NCBI GenBank assembly: GCA_023053685.1
Contig: JALIGW010000219.1
Coordinates: 1-64,000, forward strand
Source of the DNA: Diadophis punctatus similis
Taxonomy: Eukaryota; Chordata; Lepidosauria; Squamata; Dipsadidae
Direction of reading: 5' to 3'
DNA: 64,000 bases
In this document: positions 10,346 to 21,219 of the stretch, piece after piece
Numbering within the stretch: position 1 is the stretch's first letter
Layout of the letters: each line of letters starts with the position of its first letter
The notes under the pieces: model-generated
Database searches by the model: none
The model's input: the letters and a program-made list of their open reading frames with translations, nothing else
What the model was told of the DNA's origin: nothing
Translations under genes and position numbers: made by a program

Positions 10346-10432
10346 CCTAGCAAGCCAAATACTTTATTATGCTCTTGTCATTAAAAAAAACAAACAGAAG
10401 ATGCTAAAGTAGGGATGAGGAACTATGGCCCT

Positions 10433-10525
10433 TTTACGATCTGTGAACTTCAACTCCCAGAATTCCTGGCTCAGGAATTGTGGGAATTCCTGAGCGAATT
10501 GTGGGAATTCACAGAATGAAAAAGG
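10433..10525. repeat. Remnant of the AACTCCCAGAATTC fold-back family
   Basis: Contains ACTTCAACTCCCAGAATTCC and repeated inverted GAATTCC/GGAATTC words, but both true ends are lost. Confidence 0.5.
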
Positions 10526-10646
10526 GCCATAGCTCGTCCCCCTTCCTCCCCCCTTCCCAGCCTGCTGAAGGGTCAACTGTGCAGGGCTGTTCAAGGTTTA
10601 ACAGAAGCATGTGGTGTTCTCCTTACTGAGCTCAATAAGGATAGAT

Positions 10647-11390
10647 TGTACAAAAGCAGCACCCACCCTCCTAGAGAATGAAATATTTTGGGGAATATTA
10701 CGGTAAAAAGGCAGGATAGAATATTTCCCTTAAATAGCAATATAGCAATAGCACTTTACTTATATACCACTTCATAGTGCCTTACAGCTCTCTCTAAGCA
10801 GTTTACAGAGTTCAGCATATTGCCCCCAACAATCTGGGTCCTCATTTTACCGACCTCGGAAGGATGGAAGGCTGAGTCAACCTTGAGCCTAGTGGAATTT
10901 GAACAGCTGAACTGCTGAACTAGCAGTCAGCCTGCAGTCACAGCATTTAACCACTGCACCACTTCAGCTCTTAAAGAAGAAATGGGGGAAAAATCTTAAT
11001 GGAGGCAAAAACCAGCCCCAGTCTCCCTGCCCCAAGCAGAAACTGAGGAGGCCAGCTTTTAGAAATGTAGATTTGGTAATCCATTCAGAAAGACTGGGGC
11101 AGACAGAGACTCCAGATAAGCAACAAGGCAAAGGTTGACAAGATTAGCTCAGACAAACACCTAGGATTTGCATTGACCCTTTTGCCTATAGAACCAGCCA
11201 TGATCCTTACATGACCCCATAGGAATCCAGAAGGTATAAAACCCACCCACTCTCAACGTCATTTTGTCAGCTGTCCCAGAACTGCATGCTGTGTGTGTTG
11301 GTTCTTTTTCACCAATAAACAGAATCTTTCTTTCCAATCAGCTCCATTTTAATCCTGCCTTGGACCTGGACCTAGATATTTCTTCCAACA
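10647..11390 (+). mobile_element. Solo LTR of an endogenous retrovirus, with SINE insertion
   Basis: Starts TGTAC, ends CCAACA, and is flanked by the 4-bp duplication AGAT (10643-10646 and 11391-11394). It contains a TATA-like GTATAAAACCC and a poly(A) signal CCAATAAACAG, in U3-R-U5 order. The same family recurs at 16921-20748. A 4-bp TSD suits gammaretrovirus-like (ERV1) integration. No internal viral genes are present. Confidence 0.75.
10736..10973 (-). repeat. tRNA-headed SINE inside the LTR
   Basis: Full antisense copy running from the (AATAGC) tail to CACCACTTCAGCTC. TTAAA on both sides is a likely short TSD. Confidence 0.85.
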
Positions 11391-11632
11391 AGATCAGTGC
11401 TGAGCTGGGAGCATTTGGTGCCTCAAAACAAAGACACTCCCATAGCTCCAAGAATCTGCACCTTCTCCCAAGTCCATTACAACATGTCCAAATGAGGGTG
11501 TGTCAAATTGTTCAACTTTTAATTTCCAAACATTAGATGTGTTTGAAGTTTGAGCTCAAATCCCCCATGCCTTGGGGATTGCAAAGATATTTTGGCTACC
11601 CTAATATAATATAGATGTGCTTGGTAAATAAC

Positions 11633-12122
11633 TACCGTATTTTTCGGAGTATAAGACGCACCGGAGTATAAGACGCACCTTAGTTTTGGGGGAGGAAAAC
11701 AATCTGCCTACCAGGTATTCATCTGGCTAGCGTCCTTAGTCTGGTCAGCTTCAGCACATTATTTTATCCCCTGGTTAGGACTTAAAAAAACCTTCTTCTG
11801 AGAGAGTAACAATGAAAGAGCATGCAAGCCAGTAAGAGCTGGGAAGATAGTTAGCACCTGGTTAGGGCTAGAAAAAAACTTATTCGGAGCAAGTAGAGCA
11901 ATGAAAAAAACCCTGCAAAGACTTAGGGCTGGAAAAAACATTCTTTGGAGAGAGTAACAGTGAAAGAGCCTGCAAGGTAAGAGCTGGGAAGATCGTTAGC
12001 ACCTAGTTAGGGCCGGAAAAAAAAGCTTTGAAAAAGCTACATTCAGAGTATAAGATGCACCCAAATTTTCAGCCACTTTTAGGGAGGAAAAAGGTGCGTC
12101 TTATACTCCAAAAAATACGGTA
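11633..12122. mobile_element. MITE with TACCGTATTTTTCGG ends (490 bp)
   Basis: Terminal inverted repeats: TACCGTATTTTTCGGAGTAT at the left and the complement (GCGTCTTATACTCC..AAATACGGTA) at the right. The interior has imperfect direct repeats around TTAGGGCTGGAAAAAA and GAGAGTAACAGTGAAAGAGC. A TA duplication cannot be separated from the palindromic ends. Superfamily not assigned. Confidence 0.8.
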
Positions 12123-12496
12123 CATAAAAACATCATAACTTTTTAACATTTTGTTTGTTTCATACATATGGAATGCAGGGAAGAGAGAAGGAAGGTTTCC
12201 TGAAAAGTGGAAATGGCCGTAATAGAAGTCACCACAATTATGACTTCTCTTTTCCTCTCATGGAGCCAACCAGGCCTTGTGGAACATTTCTGACCTGCAG
12301 TGATATATGAAGGTCTCATCTGTACAAACATTCCTTAAGTACACAGAACTGGGGCAGAAATCAAAAAGAGGAACTCCTTGGCCAGGAGAATATTGATGAG
12401 TAAAGATCGAACACTGGGCCCGTGGGATTTGGATAGTAATGAGGACTGGGAGTGGAGAGAATAGCTATTGAGTTTTGTTTATCAAAAGCAGACACT
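12123..12496. other. Single-copy-looking segment
   Basis: Nothing recognised on either strand. Confidence 0.3.
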
Positions 12497-12930
12497 TTTC
12501 TGAGCTCAGTTTATTTTGCATTTTCATAATTTAGCAAAGAAAGAGACTCCCTCCCTCCCTCCCTCCCTCCCTCCCTCCCTTCCTTCCTTCCTCCCTCCCT
12601 CCCTCCCTTCCCCTCCCTTCCCTTCCCTCCCTCCCTTCCTCCCTCCCTCCCTCCCTTCCCCCTTCCCTCCTTCCTTTTCTGAACTCAGTTTATTTTGCAT
12701 TTTCATAATTTAGCAAAGAGACTCCTTTCCTTCCTTCCTTCCTTCCTTCCTTCCTTCCTTCCTTCCTTCCTTCCTTCCTTCCTTCCTTCCTTCCTTCCTT
12801 CCTCCCTCCCTCCCTCCCTCCCCTCCCCTCCCTCCCCTTCCCTTCCCTCCCCTCCCTCCCTCCCTTCCTTTCTTCCCCTCCCTCTCCTCCCTCCCTCCCT
12901 TCCCCCTCCCTCCCTCCCTCCCTTCCCCCA
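12497..12930. repeat. Duplicated 45-bp leader, each copy followed by a CCCT/CCTT array
   Basis: TTTCTGAGCTCAGTTTATTT..TTTAGCAAAGA occurs at 12497-12540 and, with one base changed, at 12676-12720. The copies precede (CCCT)n at 12548-12675 and (CCTT)n/(CCCT)n at 12724-12929. Confidence 0.9.
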
Positions 12931-13505
12931 ATCCCACCTTTTCTCATTGCTCTCGGTACTTTTTCACTTCAGTGTATATTTCTTTATATTAACCGGTGAT
13001 CTTATAACCAACTCTGGGCAGTTCCCAATCATGATCCATTTCTTATTTTGAGAACGAGCTCTTGTTGAGGGTAGAAATATTCCCTCTTGTCTTTTTTCTC
13101 CCACACTTCAAAAGTTGTAACCATTTGCCCTATGGGCAATTCTGGGAGAGAGGGGTTTCATATATTGTTTTCTATACGTCCATTTTTACCTTCACACAAA
13201 TACGTGGAGCATAGATAAGATGTGAACCAATAAATAATAACGTTGGTAATGAAGTTATGATAATTTGTGGTTTAGCAGAGGTAGATAATCTTAATTGCTG
13301 GCCAGCATATGAAAGAGTTGACTTCATGAACAGAATAAAAGAACAAAGAAGACGTGACATAGAAAAGGAAGCAAACATTAACAGAGGGCTCTTTTTTCAG
13401 AACAGGGAAATATCTAGCATTGCCCTTTTCTGCTTTTATCAGACCCCCTCGGGTTGTGTGTCCAGTTCAGGGTTAGAATTCTGAGAACCTGGAAGAAGTT
13501 CTAGT
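12931..13505. other. Single-copy-looking segment
   Basis: AT-rich; no repeat family or exon recognised. Confidence 0.3.
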
Positions 13506-13645
13506 GAATCCAGCTTGTAGTGAAAAGGACCAGGGGTGACACAACCACAGTGTCCCAATATTTGAAGTGCTGTCACAAAGCACCTAAGCACTAGAAAGCA
13601 AGACAAGAAACAATGGATGGAAACTAATCCAGGAGAGAAGCAACC

Positions 13646-14249
13646 GAGAACCCAACAGAGACCTCATTTCCTTAGAGTCCTGCGAAAAAATCAGGTGGAA
13701 CAACGGCTGATGACCTCTTTCTATCGGCCCACGATAGAAAGTATCCTCACATACTGCATTACAGTATGGTACACTGGTTTAACTGCTGCAGACAGGAAGG
13801 CACTACAGAGAGTGATCAATTCGGCACAAGAAACCATCGGTTGCCCTCTTAACACCACTGGATGCCATCGCCAGGTCTCGCTGCTTTAGCAGAATAAGGA
13901 AGATACTCAGAGATGATTCACACCATAGTCAGTGTCTCTTCGCACTTCTACCATCAGGCAGAAGACATCGAAGCATAGCCAGCCGAACAAACAGGTTTAA
14001 AAATAGTTTCTATCCTTGGGCTGTCAGACTCTTAAACACAACCACAATCAGTCCACGCACATGTGGAAACATATGACTAGTTTTTCTTTTTCTTTCTTTT
14101 TCTCCCCCCCTAATTACTTGCATAGGGATTATTCTTTACACTATTTATGTTGTTTGTATTTTTTGTCATGGATTGCACCAGTGAGGCTAAAACCAATTTC
14201 GTTGCATGCATGATGTATAATGACAATAAAGGCTATACTACTATACTAC
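13646..14249 (+). pseudogene. L2-like LINE reverse-transcriptase C-terminus plus 3' UTR
   Basis: One frame reads LMTSFYRPTIESILTYCITV, then ADRKALQRVINSAQETIGCP. After a frameshift another frame gives LFALLPSGRRHRSIASRTN and NSFYPWAVRLLN. These are typical C-terminal blocks of L2/CR1-clade ORF2. The 3' UTR ends in AATGACAATAAAGGC plus TACTA repeats. It is a dead 5'-truncated copy inside CR1. Confidence 0.75.
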
Positions 14250-14392
14250 TAGAACGAAGGAGAAATTTCCTGACAGTGACAACAATTAATCGGTGGAATG
14301 GCTTGCCTTCAGAGGTTGTGGGTGCTCCATCACTGGAGGTTTTTAAGAAGAGGCTTGAAAGCCACCAATCTGAAATGGGGTAGGGTCTCCTG

Positions 14393-14716
14393 TGTCACGC
14401 AGTGATTTATTGCCTGTTATATGTATATGCAGGAAGCTGCATCCCTATTCATTATAATGGTTTATTCCTGAGCACGTGATTGATATGTTCTTGTATGCAT
14501 GTGTGCATTCCATTCTCCGCTTCTTTCCTTCTGTTCCTGGCTTCCATTGAAGGAAGAACTACTTTTATATCAGACATGTAGTTAATGAGATTTATTGTTT
14601 TTGTACCGAAATAAATATTTTTACTTAGATTTTTAAACTGCAGTTTCTTTTCTAATGTCAGAATTCCGGGGTTAAGATCTATTTCGCCTCTGTGAGGATT
14701 TATTCTCACGTCGTCA
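14393..14716 (+). mobile_element. Solo LTR, 324 bp
   Basis: Starts TGTCACGCAG, ends CGTCGTCA, and is flanked by the exact 5-bp duplication TCCTG (14388-14392, 14717-14721). It contains TTTTATATCAG and GAAATAAATATT as TATA-like and poly(A)-like signals. Family unknown, but different from the LTR at 10647. Confidence 0.75.
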
Positions 14717-14851
14717 TCCTGCGTGGGCAGGGTTGCACTAGAAGACCTCCAAAGTCCCTTCCAGCTCTGATATTCTGTATTCTAAGTTCAGTGATAAGCA
14801 ATGATGATGATTGGATGAGCTATGAAGAAAGATGGAAAGAACTGGAAGGTT

Positions 14852-15085
14852 TAGCAATAGCAATAACACTTAGACTTATATACCGGTTCATAGTGCTTTA
14901 CAGCCCTCTCTAAGCGGTTTACAGAGTCAGCCTCTTGGCCCCAACAATCTGGGTCCTCATTTTACCCACCTCGGAAGGATGGAAGGCTGAGTCAACCTGA
15001 GATTTGAACAGCTGAACTGCTGAACTAGCAGTCAGCTGAAGTAGCCTGCAGTGCTGCACTTTAACCACTGCGCCACCTCGGCTCT
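14852..15085 (-). repeat. tRNA-headed SINE, antisense, full
   Basis: Runs from the tail AGCAATAGCAATAACACTTA to the head complement GCGCCACCTCGGCTC. Confidence 0.85.
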
Positions 15086-15483
15086 AGCTCTGGAAGAAAA
15101 GGCTGAGTCAGGGCAGTGAGCAGATGCCCAGGCAATTTTGGACCAGAGACAATGACTACACCTGTAAATAAAGGAATCTTAAACTTTATTATTAATGTTG
15201 GCAAACAGATTGAAAAATATAACATAAAAAGCATACATACTAAGCAAGATGCTACCTAAATCTCTTACAAGCAGCCAGGAGCTCCTTAATAAGAACAGCA
15301 GAGATACCCCCAGGATGGGCAATTTCCACAGTGCTAGATTCCCTGCAGAAGCCCCAATAGCAAAAACCCCACTTTTTAAACATTTATTTATCAAAACATG
15401 GCACCTGGATTTCCTGGCTCTGCAATGGTCAGGAGACCGCAAGACCTGATCTTGATTGGCTGATACCTGACTCCAAGACTCTA
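15086..15483. other. Unassigned segment
   Basis: Contains no recognised repeat. A short open stretch on the minus strand (15179-15559) resembles no family I know and runs into CR1. Confidence 0.3.
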
Positions 15484-15659
15484 GGCTGCATAAACAGAGG
15501 GATAGAATCAAGATCACGTGAAGTGTTAATGCCACTTTATAATGCCTTGGTAAGGCCACACTTGGAATACTGCATTCAGTTTCAGTTTTGTAAAAAAGGC
15601 TGTTGAGACTCTAGAAAGAGTGCAGAGAAGAGCAACAAAGATGATTAGGGGACTGGAGG
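15484..15659 (+). repeat. CR1 LINE fragment
   Basis: Reads GTAAGGCCACACTTGGAATA through GAGCAACAAAGATGATTAGG and stops abruptly at ACTGGAGGC, where the hAT-like element begins. Confidence 0.8.
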
Positions 15660-16345
15660 CCGGGGGGTGGGTTCTAACTTACCTCGCTGCCGGTTCGCTT
15701 CCTCCCATGCCGCTTAGCCACGCTTTGCATGCACGCATGTGCAGTGGCAAAAAAATCCAAACAAAATCCCCCCCAAAAAGCCAAAAACAAGATGGCGACC
15801 GCATGCACAGTGCCAGGAACTCGGCTTCTGCGCATGTGCAGAAGAAAAAAAAAACCAAGAAAAAAAAAGATTCCAAAAAGTCAACCCCCCCCCCAAAGAA
15901 AGCCGAAAACAAGATGGCGACCTCATGCACAGTGCCGGGAACTTGGCTTCTGCGCATGTGCAGAAGAAAAAAAAACAGAAATTTTTTTTTTAAAAAAAAT
16001 CAACCCCCCCAAAAAGCCAAAAACAAGATGGCAACCACAAGCACAGTGCCAGAAGCTCGGCATCTGCACATGTGCAGAAGAAAAAAAAACTGGGAAAAAA
16101 TTCCCCCCAAAAATCTTTAAAAAAACCCTGGAAAAATGAAAAATAAAATAAAAAATAAAAAAACAAAAAAACACAAGAAGGGTCTATGCATGTGCACAGG
16201 GTTAAAAACAACAAAATGGCGCCATCTGGGCAGGTGGGCGGAGCCTCGTGCTGCCGCCGCTATCAGTTCTTCGAACCACTGGCGCCGCTGCTACCAGTAT
16301 GCCCGAACCAGGCCGAACCGGTAGCATTTCACCCCTGCTTCTCAC
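15660..16345. mobile_element. hAT-like chimera with an internal triplication
   Basis: The left end GTGGGTTCTAACTTACCTCG matches the complement of the right end of 39780-40142. The right end TAGCATTTCACCCCTG matches that of 22073-22313. Between them a unit of about 115 bp is repeated three times (about 15776, 15897, 16016), each with AACAAGATGGCRACC and TTCTGCGCATGTGCAGAAG. Flanks give no matching TSD, so a recombinant is likely. Confidence 0.6.
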
Positions 16346-16920
16346 CCTATAGCAGTTTGCAAAGAAATCTTTCCCCTGGTTTGCTCTGTCTCCCCACCCA
16401 CTCCATTTTTGTGTGTGTAAAAGGTAAAAATAAAAATGCAGTTTCAATGGTTGCATTAAAAAAAAGGCCTCTCACTATGACATTTATTTGCTCATTAGCA
16501 GGCGGCAGCCAATAAAATCAGATGGTGCTATTTAGATAAGAACCAATAATCTAAAAAGCATTGATGGCCGGTTGGTACACTTGCCATGGGCCTCGGAGCT
16601 CACTATCAAGATAACCAGAGCAGATGGTATATTTTTACAGCTTGCTGCTCCGGCGGTGGGTTTTTTCCACAAATCTACGATTGGTTCCAGGGAATTATCT
16701 CTGGTCACCAGATTGACTGACTGGGAATAAAATGAAGAATGCAAGAAGCGGATAGAACACCATCTTCATAGAAGGCCAGTTATTTAAAATGATCACCAAC
16801 ATTCGAAAATATACATGTCTGTTTTTTTTTTTGTTTCAGGACAAGGTGAATTTAATTTTCTGGTCTTTTCCCCACTTGTAGTTTATTCGGCCCCAAAATA
16901 TCCAGACACTTCTATGCTAC
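16346..16920. other. Single-copy-looking segment
   Basis: No repeat recognised. It may be an old non-coding element; no coding sign. Confidence 0.3.
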
Positions 16921-17222
16921 TGTAGAACGTTAGCACCCGCCCCTCTGCGAGAAGAATGAAATACCATATTTTGAGAAATATTTAAAAAGGCAGAATATTA
17001 TATTTCCCCTACAAGAGAATTAGAAATCTTAAGGGAGACAGAAACTCAGAGCCACAGTTCCCTGCTCCCAAGGAGATCCTAAGCGGAGGTCAGCTTTTAG
17101 AAACGAAGATTTGGTAATCCATTCAAGACAGGATATTTGGAAGAAAGGCAGAATTAGGTAGAATGGTAGGATCAGCCCTCAGTCAAGATCCAAATCAGGA
17201 AAGCCATTAAGACACAACAGGA

Positions 17223-17845
17223 TAAGAAAAAGAGACAGCAAGAGAAAACGCAAGGCAGAGTGCTAAGAGAGACGAAGCATACTAAAAGATATTATAAATA
17301 ATAATGTCCAAAGAAATAAAAATAACATTCAGCAAAATAAATGGACTTAATAACCGGAAGTAAAGAACTCAGACATTTTTTAAACAAAAAAAAAAAAAGG
17401 AAAAACTTGACATCAATGTAACTGCTCTCCAAGAAGTACATATCAAAAAAGAGAATTTAAAACTACTTGCTATACTCACAACACACTATGCCTCAAATGA
17501 TAAATAATTTGAATCTTATAAAATATTACACGATAAATTTACAGAACTAGGAATAGAGAATTTAATTACTATTGGGGATGCTAATGCCTTAGTTAACAGT
17601 AAGATAGAGTAAAAGAAAAGTATAAAGGTGTATTTCCATGTAATTTTGTAAAGGTTTTAGAAGGTATATTGTACAATAGGATAGGTAATGTGAGAGTAAT
17701 ATGAATATTAAACGAAATACTGTATAAAATGTAATCATCCGACAATAGCTTTTGATGGAAAGGGGGCTACAAATGCCCCACCTGTTTGTTATACATTTTG
17801 TTGTGTCTTGTTTTGTGTGTTCAATAAAAAACAATTTTAAAAAAA
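17223..17845 (+). mobile_element. Internally deleted L1 copy
   Basis: Flanked by the 14-bp duplication AAGACACAACAGGA (17209-17222, 17846-17859) and ends in CAATAAAAAACAATTTT plus an A run. Near 17406-17600 one frame reads INVTALQEVHIKKENLKLL and then IENLITIGDANA, which resembles the L1 endonuclease N-terminal blocks. From there it jumps to a 3' UTR, so most of ORF2 is absent. Confidence 0.75.
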
Positions 17846-17936
17846 AAGACACAACAGGAATGTCCCAACACCCTTTCAGGACACAAGCCACCTCATTATA
17901 TCATGAGGTGTCCAGGTTTCAACCAAACTTAATTTA

Positions 17937-20463
17937 ATTCAAAGAGTTTTATTAGTACAGAATTACATAAGTAGTAGCAAAATATTAAATATAAAGTACA
18001 AACATTTTTGTTTTTTTCTCCCCCCCCCCGAACCCACCCCCTTCTCTCCCCACCTCCCCCCCCCGGACTTCCCAGAGATAGTACAGGGCATAATAATAAA
18101 TTTAAATTGTTAATAAAAAGAGAAAAAAAGAAGAAAAAAAAGAACACTATTTTTGAAAAACTTCAACTCCAGATTATACACTGCTAATATATCGCATTTG
18201 TATACAATAGTAAAGATACAAAAAAGAAAAAAAAGAAAGAAAGAGAAAACTCTTTAACAATACAAACAAACAAACCTCCTACCTCCTCCCTTCAGTCCTC
18301 TATCTTATACAAAGTAAATGTTACATAAGTAATAACTAAATATAAACTACACAAATCTTAAACTGATATTATTAACATTAAAAATAACCTCTAAGATAAA
18401 ACTTACCTAAATGTTACATAAGTGATCATCAACTATTAAATTTCGTCATGATATTAATAACATAATATTATTCTAAATTAACTTACTAACTTCAATAAAC
18501 AAAAAAAGAAAATGAAAGAAGAATAAACAAATCTTCAACAAACTATATATATCTAATATTATTAACATTAAAAATAACCTCAAAATTATATAAAACTTAA
18601 CTAAATATTACATAGGTAATCATTAAATAGGGAAAAGAAAAAATACAATCATATTAGTCTCTATCCGTCCAATATATTTCAACATCACATCGTTTTGTAT
18701 CTTGATAGTTCATCTTTTAATAGTTCAATAAATTCGAATTTGTCGACTCGTCTCCCGTCTGATCCCAGACCTCCATCTCCTTTTCCCCAGCTATCTGGTT
18801 CAGGCACTCCTTTTGGATTTTTGAATCTATTTCCTTTTGATCCATCAAAGGTGGCTTCCCCTCCTCCTCCTCTTTTATTTTCATACATCCTTCCTCTGGA
18901 ATCTTGGATATATCAGCCTTTAGAACATTAACATAAAATTCAGTAGCTTTTTTTATCGTGTTGAGCCGGTATCTTTTTCCAGAAAATTTCACTGTTACTC
19001 CAACTGGCGCTTCCCATTTATATTGTAAATTTAATCTCTTAAATTCATCAATCAAAAAAGTATAGCTTTTTCTGGCTTTAAGCATTTTAGAGGGGATTTC
19101 TTTCCAAATCTTTAGTTCCTGACCATTCACCATAAGATTATTGTTAAACGTTGCTTGTATAATTCTGTTCCGTAAAGCTCTTGTGGTAAAATATATAACA
19201 ATGTCCCTTGGTAAATGCTTTTGTTTAGCGTACCACGAATTGATTCTGTATATTTTGTCGATTTGTGTAGCCAATTCCACTTTAGAAATTCCAGACACCT
19301 GATCCAATATGTCAACCATCCTGCCTTTTAAATTTTCATATAATCCTTCTTTCAAACCTCTAATCCTTATAGCAACTTCCATGGATCTGAACTGTGTCAT
19401 TAAGACCTCTTTTTCAAAATTTGCAATATCATTTTGGATTTTATCTATGTAATTCACCGAAGTTGCCAAAGCTTGTTTATTTGTTTCAATACGTTCTGCC
19501 AAAACTTCAATATTTGTTGCTAAGCCTTTGCAAACCTCTAACACATCAAATCTGAGTTGTTGATTCATATTCTTCAAAGCAGCCTGCATTTTTTTGTCTA
19601 TCTCACTTATTTTCTGATTAAATTCCAAAGTAAGTTCATGTTTCATAATCTTTAAATTATTTAATAAATTTTCAGGTGTCAAAAGCTGTGGAGGTGTTAG
19701 CTCAGTGTTAAGTTGCATTTTAGAAATATATCCAGATGAATAGTCATTTCTTTTAGTCAAAACAATCTTTCCAGACTTTGAAGCCATTGGTGTTTCAAAA
19801 GAGTACAAAAAAGAAAAAAAGCCAGATGCCTGATTAAAGTTCTTTCCAGTTTAAAAATCAGGTAGTCTTTTATTATTGGAAATATTTCTATTATAACTTT
19901 AATCCAGAGTTAGGAGACAGAGAGAGAAAAAACCATTTTTCCAAGTTAAAAGTTTCCATAAGAGAGAAAGAGAGAAAAAAAAAAGCCTCTGGGAAAACGA
20001 AAGTCACTTTCACTTCTCAATCGCCATATTGTTACTCTGTTTCCTTTGTTCTCTTGCCGAAGTGAAAGCTTGCCCAGGAGTTGAAAAAAAAAGGAAAAAA
20101 GAGGTTTCAGTACTTGCCCATCTCACGCCTGTTTCTCTCTGTCTGCTTCTGTAGTTTAAATGTAGTTATAAATCCCATTCCTGAAGCAGCGGCTGGTCGC
20201 GACATCTAGCTCCGCAAAAGCAGAGGTTTCCTGATCTTCGGAGCTGGAGACAGGCTGCATGGGGAGCTCTCCCTTCGCGCCCTACCAGATGGCTCCTAGG
20301 GCGCTGGGGGGGCTCTACCCCACCTGTCAGGCTCTCATCTCTCCCCTTTGCCCGGGGAAGAGATTTCAAAGCCGCCAGACAGCTGTTCTGGCGGCTTTTA
20401 ACAAAGATCGGAAAGGCGTCCGACGAAGGGACGTCCGCGATGAAGCGCTCCAAACCGGAAGTC
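17937..20463 (-). mobile_element. Full-length ORF1-only L1-type retroelement
   Basis: Flanked by an exact 17-bp TSD (CAACCAAACTTAATTTA at 17920-17936 and 20464-20480). On the minus strand it has a GC-rich 5' leader of about 0.68 kb starting GGACTTCCGG, one intact ORF1 (19787-18717), then about 0.78 kb of AT-rich 3' sequence ending AATAAAACTCTTTGAAT with no clear poly(A) run. No reverse-transcriptase sequence is present. The layout resembles mammalian HAL1 (half-L1) elements. It must have been moved by enzymes supplied in trans. Confidence 0.8.
18717..19787 (-). CDS. L1-type ORF1 protein (356 aa), intact
   Basis: L1 ORF1p is a trimeric RNA-binding chaperone that packages the element's RNA in the cytoplasm. 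Seen here: a basic N-terminus, a long predicted coiled coil (about residues 35-135, rich in heptad Leu/Ile with KHELTLEFNQKISEIDKKMQ), an RRM-like block near AIRIRGLKEG (about 140-150), and a C-terminal domain with RDIVIYFTTRALRNRI and a later KARKSYTFLIDEF. The acidic tail (KEEEEGKPPL) is unusual. The start is the ATG at 19787; seven in-frame upstream codons begin with TTG. There are no stops or shifts, so the copy is probably young. It has no adjacent ORF2. Assignment is from domain order and motif memory. Confidence 0.8.
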   Translation of the reverse strand: MASKSGKIVLTKRNDYSSGYISKMQLNTELTPPQLLTPENLLNNLKIMKHELTLEFNQKISEIDKKMQAALKNMNQQLRFDVLEVCKGLATNIEVLAERIETNKQALATSVNYIDKIQNDIANFEKEVLMTQFRSMEVAIRIRGLKEGLYENLKGRMVDILDQVSGISKVELATQIDKIYRINSWYAKQKHLPRDIVIYFTTRALRNRIIQATFNNNLMVNGQELKIWKEIPSKMLKARKSYTFLIDEFKRLNLQYKWEAPVGVTVKFSGKRYRLNTIKKATEFYVNVLKADISKIPEEGCMKIKEEEEGKPPLMDQKEIDSKIQKECLNQIAGEKEMEVWDQTGDESTNSNLLNY

Positions 20464-20792
20464 CAACCAAACTTAATTTAGACAACCTAAAAAGTTAGCT
20501 GCATAGCTCGCTGGGAGTCTGACAACCAATAGAATACATTTCTTGCACAGGAACAGGAGGCTCAAGTGCAAAGCCCAAGGAAGGTTATAAATGCCTCTTT
20601 CTCTCTCCACTCCATGTGTTCGGCTGCACCAGGACTTCAAACCCATGTGGTCCTGCTCATCAATAAACCATCTTTCCAACCAGCCTCCATGTTTCCAGTG
20701 TTTTTCTCCCCACTTGGAACCGAACCCAGATGAATATTTCTTCCAACACTACCTCATGAGCAAGGAGCTGGTCTGATCTCATTTTCAGCATA

Positions 20793-21179
20793 TACCGTAT
20801 TTTTCGGCGTATAAGACGCACCTTCCCCCCCCTAAAAGAGGCTGAAAATTTGGGTGCGTCTTATACTCCGAATGTAGCTTTTTCGAAGCTTTTTTTTTCC
20901 AGCCCTAATGAGGTGCTAACGATCTTCCCGGCTTGCAGGATTTTTTCATTGCTACTGCCTCTGAAGAAGGTTTTTTTCAGCCCTAAGTCTTTGCAGGCTT
21001 GTTTTCATTGCTATTCCCTCCGAAGAAGATTTTTTTCAGCCCTAAGCAGGGGATAAAATAATGTGCGGAAGCTGACCAGACTAAGGACGCTAGCTAGATA
21101 AATACCTGGTAGGCAGATTTTTCCCCCTGTTTTCCTCCCCAAAAACTAAGGTGCGTCTTATACTCCGAAAAATACAGTA
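20793..21179. mobile_element. Second MITE with TACCGTATTTTTCGG ends (387 bp)
   Basis: Same ends as 11633-12122, in opposite internal orientation. The interior carries imperfect repeats of GAAGAAGRTTTTTTTCAGCC. Confidence 0.8.
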
Positions 21180-21219
21180 TTTTAAATAGCCACATGGTAA
21201 TGCTCCCTTCCAGAAAATA

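Larger units (their letters stand above)
13508..14785 (+). repeat. CR1 LINE 3' end split by two later insertions
   Basis: CR1 text at 13508-13645, 14250-14392 and 14722-14785 joins into one continuous 3' end (CAACC|TAGAACGAAGGAGAAAT and GGTCTCCTG|CGTGGGCAGG). Confidence 0.8.
16921..20748 (+). mobile_element. Second LTR of the 10647 family, split by two retroposons
   Basis: LTR text occupies 16921-17222, 17860-17936 and 20481-20748. It starts TGTAG, ends CCAACA, and is flanked by CTAC on both sides (16917-16920, 20749-20752). GGTTATAAATGCC and ATCAATAAACC serve as TATA-like and poly(A)-like signals. The remaining length is L1-type insertions. Confidence 0.8.

Noticed and set aside
15179..15559. 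126-codon minus-strand frame with hydrophobic stretches
   Set aside because: Overlaps a CR1 fragment at one end and matches no protein family I know.
10647..20748. A single large provirus between the two related LTRs
   Set aside because: Each LTR has its own, different 4-bp duplication (AGAT and CTAC), and no viral genes lie between them, so they are two independent solo LTRs.
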